Shown: positions 48,960 to 57,705, numbered from the stretch's first letter. The stretch: DNA of 64,000 nt from Saccharopolyspora gregorii (GCF_024734405.1 NZ_CP059556.1:1426001-1490000), one strand, 5' to 3'. Translations and numbers: made by a program. Notes: generated from the sequence alone by a model not told the origin.

Positions 48960-50024
48960 TCAGGCCGCCAGCGCGGGGTAATCGGTGTAGCCCTGTTCGC
49001 CGCCGCCGTAGAAGGTCGCCACGTCCGGGGTGTTGAACGGTCCGCCCGCGGCCAGCCGCGCGGGCAGGTCCGGGTTCGCGAGGAACAGCGAGCCGAAGGT
49101 CAGCGCGTCCGCCGTCCCGTCCGCCACCAGCGCCAGGTCCTCCGGGCCGGTCGGGCGGCCCGGGGTGTGCGGGTTGAGCAGGAACGCGCCGTCGTACCGG
49201 TCCCGCAGCCGCAGCGTCAGCTCCCGGTCCTCGCTCTCCAGCACGTGCAGGTAGGCGAGGCCGAGCGGGTTGATCGCGTCCACCAGCGCCGAGTAGGTCT
49301 CGTCCACCGAGTGCTCGGTGGTGTCGTTCGTGCCGGTACCCGGGGACAGCCGCAGCCCGACGCGGCGGCCGCCGATCTCCGCCGCCACGGCCCGGGCGAC
49401 CTCGACGACGAGCCGGATCCGGCCCTCGACCGAGCCGCCCCAGCCGTCGGTGCGCAGGTTCGTGCTCTCGGCCAGGAACTGGTGCAGCAGGTAGCCGTTG
49501 GCGCCGTGCAGCTCCACGCCGTCGAACCCGGCCGCCACCGCGTTGCGGGCGGCGGTGGCGAACTCCGCGATGACCTCGGCGATGCCGTCCTCGGTGAGCT
49601 CCTCCGGCGTCACCATGTCCTGCATGCCGGTGGCGGTGAAGATCTGCCCGGCGGCGCGGACCGCGGACGGTGCGACCGGGAGCCTGCCCGGGGGCAGCAC
49701 GTCGGGGTGGCTGATGCGGCCGGCGTGCATCAGCTGGGCGAAGATCGCACCGCCCTCGGCGTGCACCGCGTCGGTGACCTCCCGCCACGCGGCGACCTGC
49801 GCCTCGCTGTGCAGTCCGGCGGTGTTCGGGTAGCCCTGGCCGAGCACGGAGGGATGCACGCCCTCGGTGATGATCAGCCCGGCGGTGGCGCGCTGCCGGT
49901 AGTAGGTGGTGGTGGTCTCGTCGGGCAGGGTCCCCGCGGCACGGCTGCGCGTCATGGGGGCCATCGCGATGCGGTTGCGCAGGCGGGTTCCGGCCAGGTC
50001 CAGCGGATCGAATGCGGTGCTCAT
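48960..50024 (-). CDS. Old Yellow Enzyme-family alkene reductase
   Basis: This 354-residue FMN protein reduces activated C=C bonds with NAD(P)H. OYE landmarks are NRIAMAPMTRSRA near residue 20, THE/EGVHPS region near 52, FAQLMHAGRISHPD near 92, the substrate-binding HGANGYLLHQFLAESTNLRTDGWGGSVEGR (read in parts) near 178, and FGSLFLANPDLPARL near the end. The ATG at 50024 has GGGAGTG upstream. A perfect 20-bp palindrome lies 31 bases before the start, and a MarR-type regulator is divergent, so it is probably repressed until an electrophile appears. Confidence 0.94.
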   Translation of the reverse strand: MSTAFDPLDLAGTRLRNRIAMAPMTRSRAAGTLPDETTTTYYRQRATAGLIITEGVHPSVLGQGYPNTAGLHSEAQVAAWREVTDAVHAEGGAIFAQLMHAGRISHPDVLPPGRLPVAPSAVRAAGQIFTATGMQDMVTPEELTEDGIAEVIAEFATAARNAVAAGFDGVELHGANGYLLHQFLAESTNLRTDGWGGSVEGRIRLVVEVARAVAAEIGGRRVGLRLSPGTGTNDTTEHSVDETYSALVDAINPLGLAYLHVLESEDRELTLRLRDRYDGAFLLNPHTPGRPTGPEDLALVADGTADALTFGSLFLANPDLPARLAAGGPFNTPDVATFYGGGEQGYTDYPALAA

Positions 50025-50054
50025 GCGGATCACTCCCGGGTTGCGGACGAGCAG

Positions 50055-50074
50055 TTACCTGTTCGAACAGGTAA
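50055..50074. promoter_or_regulatory. Perfect 20-bp palindromic operator upstream of OYE gene
   Basis: TTACCTGTTCGAACAGGTAA is a perfect palindrome 31 bases before the OYE start and about 130 bases before the MarR start. It is the probable binding site of the MarR protein or another repressor. Confidence 0.75.
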
Positions 50075-50205
50075 ATGCGACGGAAGCTTCCCGAGCGGAT
50101 AAATGTGCAGTGCTGGTCACAACTACCGGTGCGCGGGCACCGCCGCGGGTTAAGGTGAACAGTTCGTTGACTGACCGATCAGGTGACCGGAAGAAGGGGG
50201 AACCG

Positions 50206-50709
50206 GTGGACTCGCACCGCGCGGAACCCGCAGCAGCGCCGCCGTGCTCCGACGCGGGGCCGCTCAGCTACGCGATCTTCCGGCTCGCCCGGGCGCACCG
50301 GATGCTCGCCGGTCAGCTGCTGCGCCGCTGCGGGCTGCACCCCGGGCAGGAACAGCTGCTGATGCACCTGTGGGACACCGGCGCGCAGCGGCAGACCGAC
50401 CTGATCACCGTGCTCGGCTCCGACTCCGCGACCATGACCCGCACCGTGCAGCGGCTGGAGCGCGCCGGGTTCGTGCGCCGCACCCGCAGCGAGCAGGACC
50501 GCCGCGCGGTGCTCGTCGAACCCACCGCCGCCGGGCTCGCGCTGCGCGACCGGGTGGAGCGGATGTGGGAGGAACTGGAACGCGCCACCTGCGGTGAACT
50601 CACCGGCGCCGAGCAGCACGCGGCCCTCGACGTCCTGGAACGGCTCGAACGCAACGTCGCCGACGTCGCCTGCCCCCTCGCCGCCGAAGACCAAGCCATC
50701 GGCACCTGA
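50206..50709 (+). CDS. MarR-family transcriptional regulator
   Basis: This 167-residue winged-helix regulator has helices ARAHRMLAGQLLRRCGL, then EQLLMHLWDTGAQRQTDLITVLG and the recognition region DSATMTRTVQRLERAGFVRRTRSEQDRRAV. The DxR wing motif is at about 103-110 (SEQDRRAVLVEPTAAG). A C-terminal helix mediates dimerisation. It is divergent from the OYE gene across the 20-bp palindrome. The GTG start follows GAAGAAGGGGG. Confidence 0.92.
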   Translation: MDSHRAEPAAAPPCSDAGPLSYAIFRLARAHRMLAGQLLRRCGLHPGQEQLLMHLWDTGAQRQTDLITVLGSDSATMTRTVQRLERAGFVRRTRSEQDRRAVLVEPTAAGLALRDRVERMWEELERATCGELTGAEQHAALDVLERLERNVADVACPLAAEDQAIGT

Positions 50710-50744
50710 GGCCGCGCCTGCTGCTTCTGCTGCCCAGTGCTGGG

Positions 50745-50905
50745 GTGGCGGAACCTCAGCGGCCTTCTCGCTGCGGGGTCGTTTTCACCGGTGGCTCCGC
50801 CACAGGAGAAAACGCCGTCCTCGCGAGAAGACCGCTGAGAACCCGCGGGTGGTCCCGTTGATCAGGTGGTCGGCGGCTCATCGGCTTCGCCGCTGACGAG
50901 AAACC
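50745..50905. repeat. Dispersed intergenic hairpin repeat, copy 2
   Basis: The architecture is the same as 11982-12135. Outer arms are CTCAGCGGCCTTCTCGC (50755-50771) and GCGAGAAGACCGCTGAG (50823-50839), the inner CGTTTTC/GAAAACG around GTGGCTCCGCCAC is identical to copy 1, and a trailing hairpin CGGCTTCGCCG lies near 50882. Where the arms differ from copy 1, both sides change so that pairing is kept, and the single mismatch sits at the same place. Confidence 0.85.
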
Positions 50906-50937
50906 GACAAGACCCGCCGGGCAGGTTCGAAGACGGT

Positions 50938-50983
50938 CAACGAGATTCCGCCACCTGCGCTCCTCGCACCGGAGGATGGCGGC
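50938..50983 (-). terminator. Bulged hairpin beyond cobM
   Basis: CAACGA/TCGTTG, CCGCCA/TGGCGG and CTCC/GGAG pair in nested order directly after the cobM stop on the minus strand. It is a possible terminator. Confidence 0.45.
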
Positions 50984-50985
50984 TA

Positions 50986-51729
50986 TCAGCTGCGGCAGCG
51001 GGTCGTTGAGTACAAGTGGCTGTCGGGGAAGGACGACGCGGTGAGCACCTCGCCGACCACCACCACCGCGGTCCGGGTGATCCCCGCCGCCCGCACCGCC
51101 GCCGCGATGTCGCCGAGCGTCCCCCGCAGCACCACCTCGTCGGCGCGGCTCGCCGCGGCCACCACCGCCACCGGGCAGTCCGCGCCGTAGTTCGGCACCA
51201 GCTGCTCCACCAGCTCCTCGATCCGGTTCACCGCCAGGTGCAGCACCATCGTCGCCCGGCTGAGCCCCAGCGTCGCCAGGTCCTCGCCCGCGGGCATCGG
51301 CGTCGCCTGCGCCGAGGTGCGGGTGAGCACCACGGTCTGCCCGACGCCCGGCACCGTGAGCTCGCGCTGCAACGCCGCCGCTGCGGCGGCGAACGCGGGC
51401 ACCCCGGGCACCACGTCGTAGGGCACCCCGGCCGCGTCGAGGCGGCGCATCTGCTCGGCGACGGCGCTGAACACCGACGGATCGCCGGAGTGCAGCCGCG
51501 CCACGTCCAGCCCCGCCTCGTGCGCGGCGACGAGCTCGGCGAGGATCGCGTCCAGGTCCAGGTTCGCGGTGTCCACCAGCCGCGCCCCGTCCGGGCAGTG
51601 CTCCAGCAGCTCCACCGGCACCAGGCTGCCCGCGTACAGGCACACCGGGGACGCGGCGAGCACGTCCCGCCCGCGCACCGTGATCAGGTCGGCGGCACCC
51701 GGACCGGCGCCGATGAAGTGCACCGTCAT
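50986..51729 (-). CDS. cobM: Precorrin-4 C11-methyltransferase CobM
   Basis: This 247-residue, canonical-length tetrapyrrole methylase methylates C11 to give precorrin-5. The SAM-binding region is FIGAGPGAADLITVRGRDVL, with YAGSLVPVELLEHCPDGA, LHSGDPSVFSAVAEQMRRL and VVPGVPAFAAAAAALQRELT, the classic CobM/CbiF order, then QTVVLTRTSAQATPMP. It ends with SHLYSTTRCRS, as in CobM. Its ATG overlaps the cobL stop (ATGA). It lacks the tail of the CobM-like gene at 14440 and appears to be the orthodox enzyme. Confidence 0.95.
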   Translation of the reverse strand: MTVHFIGAGPGAADLITVRGRDVLAASPVCLYAGSLVPVELLEHCPDGARLVDTANLDLDAILAELVAAHEAGLDVARLHSGDPSVFSAVAEQMRRLDAAGVPYDVVPGVPAFAAAAAALQRELTVPGVGQTVVLTRTSAQATPMPAGEDLATLGLSRATMVLHLAVNRIEELVEQLVPNYGADCPVAVVAAASRADEVVLRGTLGDIAAAVRAAGITRTAVVVVGEVLTASSFPDSHLYSTTRCRS

Positions 51730-52940
51730 TTCGCCACCGTCCACTGGGTGATGCGCATCGCGGGTCGCCAGCCGGTGAACCCGCCGACGGGGGAGGCGTG
51801 CTCCGCCGCGATCCGCACCAGCTCTCCGCCGCAGCGGGCGTACCAGTCCGCCACCAGGACCTCCGATTCGATCGTCACCGCGTTCACCACGAGCCTGCCG
51901 CCCGGTCGCAGCACGTCCCAGCACCGCTGCAGCACTCCTGGGACCGTCGCGCCGCCGCCGACGAACACCGCGTCGGGTGCCTCCAGGTCGGCCAGCGCGC
52001 CGGGCGCGGCACCGACGACCACGTCCAGGCCGGGCACGCCGAGGGTCATCGCGTTCGTCGTGATGCGGGCCGCCCGGTCCTCGCGGTGCTCGACGGCGAT
52101 CGCGCGGTTCGCCGGGTCGCAGCGCATCCACTCGATCGCGATGCTACCGGCGCCCGCACCCACGTCCCACAGCAGTTCACCGGGCGCCGGGGCGAGCCGG
52201 GAGACGGTGAGGGCGCGCACGTCCCGCTTGGTCAGCTGCCCGTCGTGCTGGAACGCCTCGTCCGGCAGCCCGGGCGTGCGGGGCCTGCGCTCGGCGTCGT
52301 CGTCGGGGGAGCAGTGCACGGCGATCACGTTCAGCGCCGCCACCTCCGGGTGCGGCCAGCGGGCCGCCGTCGCCGCCACCCGGGACTCGCCTGGCCCGCC
52401 GAGGTCGCCCAGCACCGCCATCGAGCTGCCGCCGAAACCCCGCGCCACCAGCAGCGCCGCCACTTGCGCCGGGGTCTGCGCGTCCGAGCTGAGCACCACC
52501 AGCCGGCGGCCCGGCTGGATCTCCGGGTGCAGCAGTTCGGCGTGCCTGCCCACCAGACTCACCACCGACACGTCCTGCTGCGCCCAGCCCATCCGGGCGC
52601 ACGCCAGCGCCACCGACGACACCTGCGGCAGCACCCGCAGCTGCTCCGCGCCCAGCACCCGCGCCAGGGTGGCGCCGACGCCGTGGAACATCGGATCGCC
52701 GCTGGCCAGCACGCAGATCGCGCGGCCCGCGTGCTCCTCGAACAGGCCGGGCAGCGCGGGCAGCATCGGCGACGGCCAGGCCACCGGTTCCGCGGTGCCG
52801 GGCGGCAGCAGGTCCAGCTGGCGGCGGCTGCCGAACACCACGTCGGCGGCGGAGATCCGCTGCCGTGCCACCTCGGTCAGGCCGTCCCAGCCGTCCGCTC
52901 CGATGCCCACCACGTCGACCGGTTCCCGCTGCTCGCTCAC
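51726..52940 (-). CDS. cobL: Precorrin-6Y C5,15-methyltransferase (decarboxylating) CobL
   Basis: This 404-residue protein has a CbiE-like N-terminal domain (about 8-215: VVGIGADGWDGL, DVVFGSRRQLDLLPPG, LASGDPMFHGVGATL, LPQVSSVALACARMGW) and a CbiT-like C-terminal domain (about 230-400: LLWDVGAGAGSIAIEWMR, DAVFVGGGATVPGVL). It adds methyls at C5 and C15 and decarboxylates the C12 acetate. All family motifs are intact, in contrast to the copy at 16117. The GTG start is at 52940. It is coupled to cobM downstream by ATGA. No riboswitch core was seen upstream. Confidence 0.95.
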   Translation of the reverse strand: MSEQREPVDVVGIGADGWDGLTEVARQRISAADVVFGSRRQLDLLPPGTAEPVAWPSPMLPALPGLFEEHAGRAICVLASGDPMFHGVGATLARVLGAEQLRVLPQVSSVALACARMGWAQQDVSVVSLVGRHAELLHPEIQPGRRLVVLSSDAQTPAQVAALLVARGFGGSSMAVLGDLGGPGESRVAATAARWPHPEVAALNVIAVHCSPDDDAERRPRTPGLPDEAFQHDGQLTKRDVRALTVSRLAPAPGELLWDVGAGAGSIAIEWMRCDPANRAIAVEHREDRAARITTNAMTLGVPGLDVVVGAAPGALADLEAPDAVFVGGGATVPGVLQRCWDVLRPGGRLVVNAVTIESEVLVADWYARCGGELVRIAAEHASPVGGFTGWRPAMRITQWTVAK

Positions 52941-52991
52941 CCCACCACCTCACCACGCGCGGCCGCGGCGAGCGCGATCAGGTGCGCGCGC

Positions 52992-53023
52992 TTGACCTTG
53001 ACGCGCGGGTCAGGGGTTAGCGT
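52992..53023 (+). promoter_or_regulatory. MerR-type promoter with long spacer
   Basis: TTGACC (52992-52997) and TAGCGT (53018-53023) are 20 bases apart, and the spacer carries an imperfect dyad (CCTTGACGCGC, GCGGGTCAGGG). Overlong spacing with a central dyad is the hallmark of MerR-activated promoters. The first gene is at 53057 and a MerR gene is second in the transcript. Confidence 0.75.
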
Positions 53024-53056
53024 CCGCGCGCTCCAGCCACGACCGGGAGGAACCCG

Positions 53057-54058
53057 ATGTCCCGCACGTCCCGCGAGGTCCGCCTCGCCGCCCCGCCCGC
53101 AGACCTGCCCACCGCGCGGGACTTCACCGTCGTCGAGACCGCCGTCCCCGAACCGGGACCGGAGGAGGTGCTGGTGCGCAACCTCGGCTTCCAGGTGTTC
53201 GGCGCGGCCGTCACCACCGCGCTCGGGCAGGACGTGGCGAACTTCCCCGGCCTGCACCCGGGCGGCGTGCCGTTCGCACCGGCCGTCGGGGAGGTCGTCG
53301 CGGGCGGCGGCGGGTTCGCCCCCGGTGACCTGGTGTCGCACGGCGCGGGCTGGCGCGAGTTCGCGGTGCTGCCCGCCGACCGGTGCGCGCCGCTCGGCGA
53401 CGCGCTGCCCGACCCGCTGCTGCACCTCTCGCACGGCTGGACCGGCTACGCCGCGCTCACCCGGATCGCGCCGGTGCGGCCGGGGGACGCGGTGTTCGTC
53501 AGCAACGCGGCCGGGGCGATCGGCTCGCTGGCCGGCCGGATCGCGCGGCTGCTCGGCGCGGGCCGGGTGGTGGGCAGCGTCGGCTCCCCGGCGAAGGCGC
53601 GGCGGCTCGTCGACGAGCTCGGCTACGACGCCGCCGTGCTGCGCGGGGAACCGCTGGGCGAGCAGCTCGCGGCGGCCGCACCGGACGGGCTGGACGTGGT
53701 CGTCGACCTCGTCGGCGGCGAGCAGCTGCGGGCCGCGGTCGAGGCCGCCCGCCCGCACGCCCGGATCGCCCTCACCGGCGCGCTCACCGCGCAGTACGCC
53801 ACCGCGGGGCCCCGGATGCGGGCACCGGTGGACCTGGACCTCGCGCAGCTGATCCTCAAGAGCGTCCGCGTCACCGGGTTCCGCGCCGACGACCACCCGG
53901 ACGCGCTGCCGGAGTGGAACGAGCGGTTCGCGAGCTGGCTGCGCAACGGCGAGATCGACTTCCCGCACACCAGGATCAGCGGAATCGACCGGGCGCCGCG
54001 GGCGTTGGAGGACCTGCTGGCCGGGCGCCACGTCGGTGCCGTGCTGGTGGAACCCTAG
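53057..54058 (+). CDS. CurA/PTGR-like NADP-dependent oxidoreductase (MDR superfamily)
   Basis: This 333-residue zinc-free medium-chain reductase resembles CurA/prostaglandin reductases, which reduce double bonds of enones. The N-terminal substrate domain (AAPPADLPTARDFTVVETAVPEPGPEEVLVR, read in parts) precedes the Rossmann domain with AAGAIGSLAGRIARLLGAGRVVGSVGS near 160. A late segment LKSVRVTGFRADDHPD matches the family. The ATG is at 53057. It lies directly behind a MerR-type promoter, with the MerR gene 36 bases downstream, so it likely answers to a reactive electrophile. Confidence 0.88.
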   Translation: MSRTSREVRLAAPPADLPTARDFTVVETAVPEPGPEEVLVRNLGFQVFGAAVTTALGQDVANFPGLHPGGVPFAPAVGEVVAGGGGFAPGDLVSHGAGWREFAVLPADRCAPLGDALPDPLLHLSHGWTGYAALTRIAPVRPGDAVFVSNAAGAIGSLAGRIARLLGAGRVVGSVGSPAKARRLVDELGYDAAVLRGEPLGEQLAAAAPDGLDVVVDLVGGEQLRAAVEAARPHARIALTGALTAQYATAGPRMRAPVDLDLAQLILKSVRVTGFRADDHPDALPEWNERFASWLRNGEIDFPHTRISGIDRAPRALEDLLAGRHVGAVLVEP

Positions 54059-54093
54059 GAAGACCGGCGCGGGGACGAGCAGGAGGAGCGCGG

Positions 54094-54510
54094 ATGCGGA
54101 TCGGCGACGCGGCGGCAGCGGCGGGCACCACCCCGCGCACCCTCCGGTTCTACGAGCAGCGCGGGCTGCTCGACCCGCCCGAGCGCACCGCCACCGGGCA
54201 GCGCACCTACCGGCAGCGGGACGTGGCGCGGGTGCGGATCGTCCGGCAGCTGCTGGCGCTCGGGCTCACCGTCGAGGACGTGGCCTCGATGGCGCGCTAC
54301 CTGCACCTGATCGAGGGGGATGCGCTGCCGGAGCGCGGAATTCCGCTCGACCTCCCCGGGCAGGAGCAGCTGCTGCGGGACGCCACCCGGGTCGCGGGCG
54401 ACCGGCTGGCCGCGCTGGACGCGGAGATCGCCCGCCTCAGCCGCTTCCGCGACCTCCTCGCCGCCTGCCACGCGCACGTCGAGCGCGCCCCGGCCACCCG
54501 CTCCGGCTGA
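54094..54510 (+). CDS. MerR-family transcriptional regulator
   Basis: This 138-residue regulator has the winged helix-turn-helix MRIGDAAAAAGTTPRTLRFY (residues 1-20) with EQRGLLDPPERTATGQRTY, then the two-helix wing RDVARVRIVRQLLALGLTVEDV and a C-terminal coiled-coil helix (about 88-128, RLAALDAEIARLSRFRDLL). It has no cysteine cluster for metal, apart from a single CHAH near the end. It belongs to the organic-effector branch. AGGAGGAG precedes the ATG. It is cotranscribed with the reductase and probably controls the shared promoter. Confidence 0.92.
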   Translation: MRIGDAAAAAGTTPRTLRFYEQRGLLDPPERTATGQRTYRQRDVARVRIVRQLLALGLTVEDVASMARYLHLIEGDALPERGIPLDLPGQEQLLRDATRVAGDRLAALDAEIARLSRFRDLLAACHAHVERAPATRSG

Positions 54511-54524
54511 GCCGGGGCACCGCG

Positions 54525-54941
54525 TCAGAGGTTGCTGAGGGCCCTGGTGACGGTGATCTCGATGACGACGCGGTTCGGGTTGGGCCGAGGCGGGCGGCCG
54601 TAGCGGGCTTCGGCGCGGGCTTCGGCGTCGGCGCGGAACTCCGGGTCGTCCCGGACCACCGCGACGCCCTCCACCGTCGCCCAGCGGCGACCGTCCACCT
54701 GGCACAGCGCCACCCGGGCCCCGGCGGCACCGGCGGCCCGGACGCGCCGCGCCTTGTGCGAACCGGCCGAGCACAGCACCCGGGCGGTGCCCGCCGAGAC
54801 GTCCAGCGTGGAGTTCACCGGCACCACGTGCGGGGTGCCGTCCGGGCGCACCGTCGTCAACGTGGCCACGTGCGGTTCCGCCCAGAACGAGCGGAAGTCC
54901 GCGCTCGCGGCGGCGAGGTCGACGGTGCGCGAGGACGCCAC
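54525..54941 (-). CDS. PPOX-class F420/FMN-dependent split-barrel protein
   Basis: This 138-residue protein is of the pyridoxamine phosphate oxidase-like split-barrel class (actinobacterial F420-dependent type). Landmarks are HVATLTTVRPDGTPHVVPVNSTLD near residue 24, VLCSAGSHKARRVRA (cofactor phosphate contacts) near 55, VALCQVDGRRWATVEGVA near 77 and a C-terminal RVVIEITVTRAL. The substrate is unknown; relatives act on F420H2-dependent reductions or bind biliverdin or haem. The GTG start is two bases past the stop of the helicase gene, so it may be cotranscribed with it. Confidence 0.88.
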   Translation of the reverse strand: MASSRTVDLAAASADFRSFWAEPHVATLTTVRPDGTPHVVPVNSTLDVSAGTARVLCSAGSHKARRVRAAGAAGARVALCQVDGRRWATVEGVAVVRDDPEFRADAEARAEARYGRPPRPNPNRVVIEITVTRALSNL

Positions 54942-54943
54942 GC

Positions 54944-56500
54944 TCAGCCCGCCCAGGACTGCCGGGAGCGCTGCGGGCGCTGCCCGCCGCGGGAGTTCGG
55001 GCCGCCGCGCCTGCTCCGGTCGCCGCCGCGCTGGTCGTCGAAGGACGGGCGGCCGCGCTGGTCGCCGCGGGCCGGCCGGTCCTCGCGGGCCGGACGTCCC
55101 TGGCCCTCGCGGCCGCGGCCCTGTCCTTCGCCGCGCGGCGGACGCGGTCCGCCCTGCCTGCGGCCGCCGCCCTTCGGGCCGCCGCCGCGCGAGGGCGTCT
55201 CCTTGCGCGGTTCGACGACGGCGACACCGCTGGGCTCGCGGGCGCCGGTCAGCCGCTCCAGTTCCGCGTCCTGCGGCGAGATCTTCGTGGTCGTCGCGTT
55301 CACCCCGGCCTTCGAGGCCATCTGCTGGAAGGCGCGCTTCTGGTCGTCGGTCACGATCGTGACGACGGTGCCGGTGGCGCCGGCGCGGGCGGTGCGGCCC
55401 GCGCGGTGCAGGTAGTCCTTCGGGTCCGCCGGCGGCTCCACGTGCACGACCAGGCTCACGTCGTCGACGTGGATGCCGCGGGCCGCGACGTTGGTGGCGA
55501 CCAGGGTTTCGGTGGTGCCCGCGCGGAACTCGTCGAGGATGCGGGTCCGGGCGTTCTGCGCCTTGCCGCCGTGCAGCGCGCCCGCGCGCACCCCCGACGC
55601 GCGCAGCTTCTTCGTGAGCCGGTCGGCGTGGTGCTTGGTGCGCACGAACATGATGGTGCGGCCGTCGCGAGCGGCGATGCGGGAGAGCACGGAGAGCTTG
55701 TCGTCCGCGGACACCAGGAACTGGTGGTGGTCCATGCTGTCCACGCTGGCCGCGGGCGGTGCCAGCGAGTGCACCACCGGGTCGTTCATGTACTCGCGCA
55801 CCAGCTTGTCCACGTCCCCGTCGAGGGTCGCGGAGAACAGCAGCCGCTGGCCGTCGGCCGGGACCAGGTCGAGGATCTCGCGGACCTGCGGCAGGAAGCC
55901 CATGTCGGCCATCTGGTCGGCCTCGTCCAGGGCGGTGCGCTCCACCTCGGACAGCACGCAGGTGCCCTGCCGCACGTGGTCGGACAGCCGGCCGGGCGTG
56001 GCGACGAGCACGTCGACGCCGCGGCGCAGCGTGTCGGCCTGGCGGTTGAACGGCATCCCGCCGACGACCTCGCGCACGTACAGGCCCAGCGACTTCGCCA
56101 GCGGCTTCAGCGCGGTGGTGACCTGCGTCGCGAGTTCGCGGGTGGGCACCAGCACCAGGCCGCGCGGGTGCAGCGGCCGGGCGCTGCCGCGCTGCATCGC
56201 CAGCAGCGGCAGGCCGAACGCGAGGGTCTTGCCGGACCCGGTCTGGCCGCGGCCGAGCACGTCACGGCCGCTGAGCGCGTCCGGGATGGTGGCGGCCTGG
56301 ATGGGGAACGCCTGCTCCAGCCCGGCTTCGGCGAGCGCGGCCACCAGCTTCTGCGGCAGGCCCAGCGAGTCGAACGGCGCCGGGTCGACCGCGGTGACGC
56401 CGACCTGGTCGAACAGGCTCGGGGCGGGTGCCGCGGCGGGCTTGGACCCGCGGCGGCGGGGACGCCGGGAACGGGCGGCGGGGGACGGATCAGGACGCAC
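54944..56500 (-). CDS. DEAD-box RNA helicase
   Basis: This 518-residue ATP-dependent RNA helicase has the Q motif FDSLGLPQ and FPIQAATIP, motif I GRGQTGSGKT (residues 83-92), PTRELA, TPGRLSD, motif II DEAD (in LDEADQMADMGF), SAT, then ARGIHVDDV and HRAGRTARAG. The C-terminal 100 residues are disordered and Arg/Gly-rich (GGGPKGGGRR, RGEGQGRGREGQGRP), an RNA-binding tail like those of RhlE/CsdA helicases. The GTG at 56500 is chosen because GGAGG lies eight bases upstream; longer frames are not conserved. A long 5' leader region precedes it. Confidence 0.94.
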   Translation of the reverse strand: MRPDPSPAARSRRPRRRGSKPAAAPAPSLFDQVGVTAVDPAPFDSLGLPQKLVAALAEAGLEQAFPIQAATIPDALSGRDVLGRGQTGSGKTLAFGLPLLAMQRGSARPLHPRGLVLVPTRELATQVTTALKPLAKSLGLYVREVVGGMPFNRQADTLRRGVDVLVATPGRLSDHVRQGTCVLSEVERTALDEADQMADMGFLPQVREILDLVPADGQRLLFSATLDGDVDKLVREYMNDPVVHSLAPPAASVDSMDHHQFLVSADDKLSVLSRIAARDGRTIMFVRTKHHADRLTKKLRASGVRAGALHGGKAQNARTRILDEFRAGTTETLVATNVAARGIHVDDVSLVVHVEPPADPKDYLHRAGRTARAGATGTVVTIVTDDQKRAFQQMASKAGVNATTTKISPQDAELERLTGAREPSGVAVVEPRKETPSRGGGPKGGGRRQGGPRPPRGEGQGRGREGQGRPAREDRPARGDQRGRPSFDDQRGGDRSRRGGPNSRGGQRPQRSRQSWAG

Positions 56501-56824
56501 TGCGAACCTCCGGGAACTGGCACGTCTCGGGGAGGTAGCGCGTCGTGCGCTGATCACAAGGACGAGCCCGGCGCATCGACGGCGCCGCTGGTGGATGTCG
56601 GAGCACCGGAGCCGGGGAGGACCGATCGCCAACGGGGGCCGGTCTCACTCGCCGGGATCGTCCCGTGCGAGCGGTTGTCCAGTGCGCCCGCAGTCTACCC
56701 GATGTGGTCATCGGATCGGCCCGGCGGGGCCGCGTTCAAGATCAACTACGGTCGCGGGGCGTGCCGCGGCGGCAGCTCTCGGTGAGCGTTCCGGTGCGCG
56801 GTCCCCGGTCGGCGGCGGGAGCGG
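56501..56824 (-). other. Long leader region of the DEAD-box helicase gene
   Basis: About 324 bases between yaaA and the helicase contain no convincing gene. A TAGACT box (minus strand, near 56695-56700) is the best -10 candidate, which would leave a 5' UTR of about 190 bases. Such long leaders are common for cold-inducible helicases. No known RNA motif was recognised. Confidence 0.4.
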
Positions 56825-57568
56825 TCAGGCGGGGACGACCACGCACAGCGCCCGCTCGGACTCCTGCTCCACCCGCATCCCGGCGCCGCGAGCCAGCCGC
56901 AGCACGCCGTCCACATCGGCCGGTTCGTCCGCGGCGGACGCCAGCACCCGGGCCAGCCGTCCCTTGTGGGACTTGTTGTGGTGGCTGACGACCTTGCGCG
57001 TCCCGTCCGCCGATTCCGACAGCACCCGCACCGACACCGCCCCCGGCAGCCGCGCCAGCTCGGCGTACGCGCCCGAGCGCAGGTCCACCACGAACTCGTC
57101 CGCGCCCTGCAGCACCGGCTCCAGCACCGGCCGCCACACCGCGCGCAGCCCGCCGAACCCGGGCAGCGCGCTGCCGCCCGACAGCCGGTAGGCGGGGATC
57201 CGGTCCGCGCCGCGCACCAGCCCGAACAGCGCCGAGGCCACCGCCAGCCGCGCGTCCGCCCGGGACCGCTCCGGCGCGGGCAGCGAGCACACGTCCAGCG
57301 CGTCGAACAGCACCCCGGTGTAGCGCTCCAGGCCCGGCGCCGTCGGCGAGTCGAACAGCGCCGCGTTGCGCTCCACTTCGGCGGTCTGCCGCGCGGAGAT
57401 GCCCAGCGCGGACAGGCTCGCGGGCACGTCCGCCGCCAGCGAGCGCAGCGCCTCCGCCAGCTTCCGCCGCGTCGGCGTCAGCTCCGGGTGCGCGAGCGCG
57501 TCCAGCTCCAGCGGCGGCCCGTCGCCGCCGGCGGCCTTGGTCTCGGAAGGGGGCAGCAGCACCAGCAC
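56825..57568 (-). CDS. yaaA: YaaA-family (DUF328) peroxide stress protein
   Basis: This 247-residue protein of the YaaA/UPF0246 family lowers intracellular free iron during peroxide stress in Escherichia coli. Landmarks are [16 protein letters not shown] at the start, [21 protein letters not shown] near 74, [27 protein letters not shown] near 115, VDLRSGAY, and [15 protein letters not shown] near 200. The GTG at 57568 gives the standard start. A TACGCT hexamer lies 9-14 bases upstream of it and no ribosome site is seen, so the mRNA may be leaderless. It is divergent from proS. Confidence 0.9.
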   Translation of the reverse strand: MLVLLPPSETKAAGGDGPPLELDALAHPELTPTRRKLAEALRSLAADVPASLSALGISARQTAEVERNAALFDSPTAPGLERYTGVLFDALDVCSLPAPERSRADARLAVASALFGLVRGADRIPAYRLSGGSALPGFGGLRAVWRPVLEPVLQGADEFVVDLRSGAYAELARLPGAVSVRVLSESADGTRKVVSHHNKSHKGRLARVLASAADEPADVDGVLRLARGAGMRVEQESERALCVVVPA

Positions 57569-57705
57569 GGTCGGCCAGCGTAGTGGGCGGCCACCCGGTG
57601 CCGACCGGCGCACCGCACCGGCAATCCGCTGGCATCAGCCCCGGTAGCTGCCGATACCCTCGACGGATCGCCGCACCCCACCGACCAGCACGAGGAGCGC
57701 CCGCC

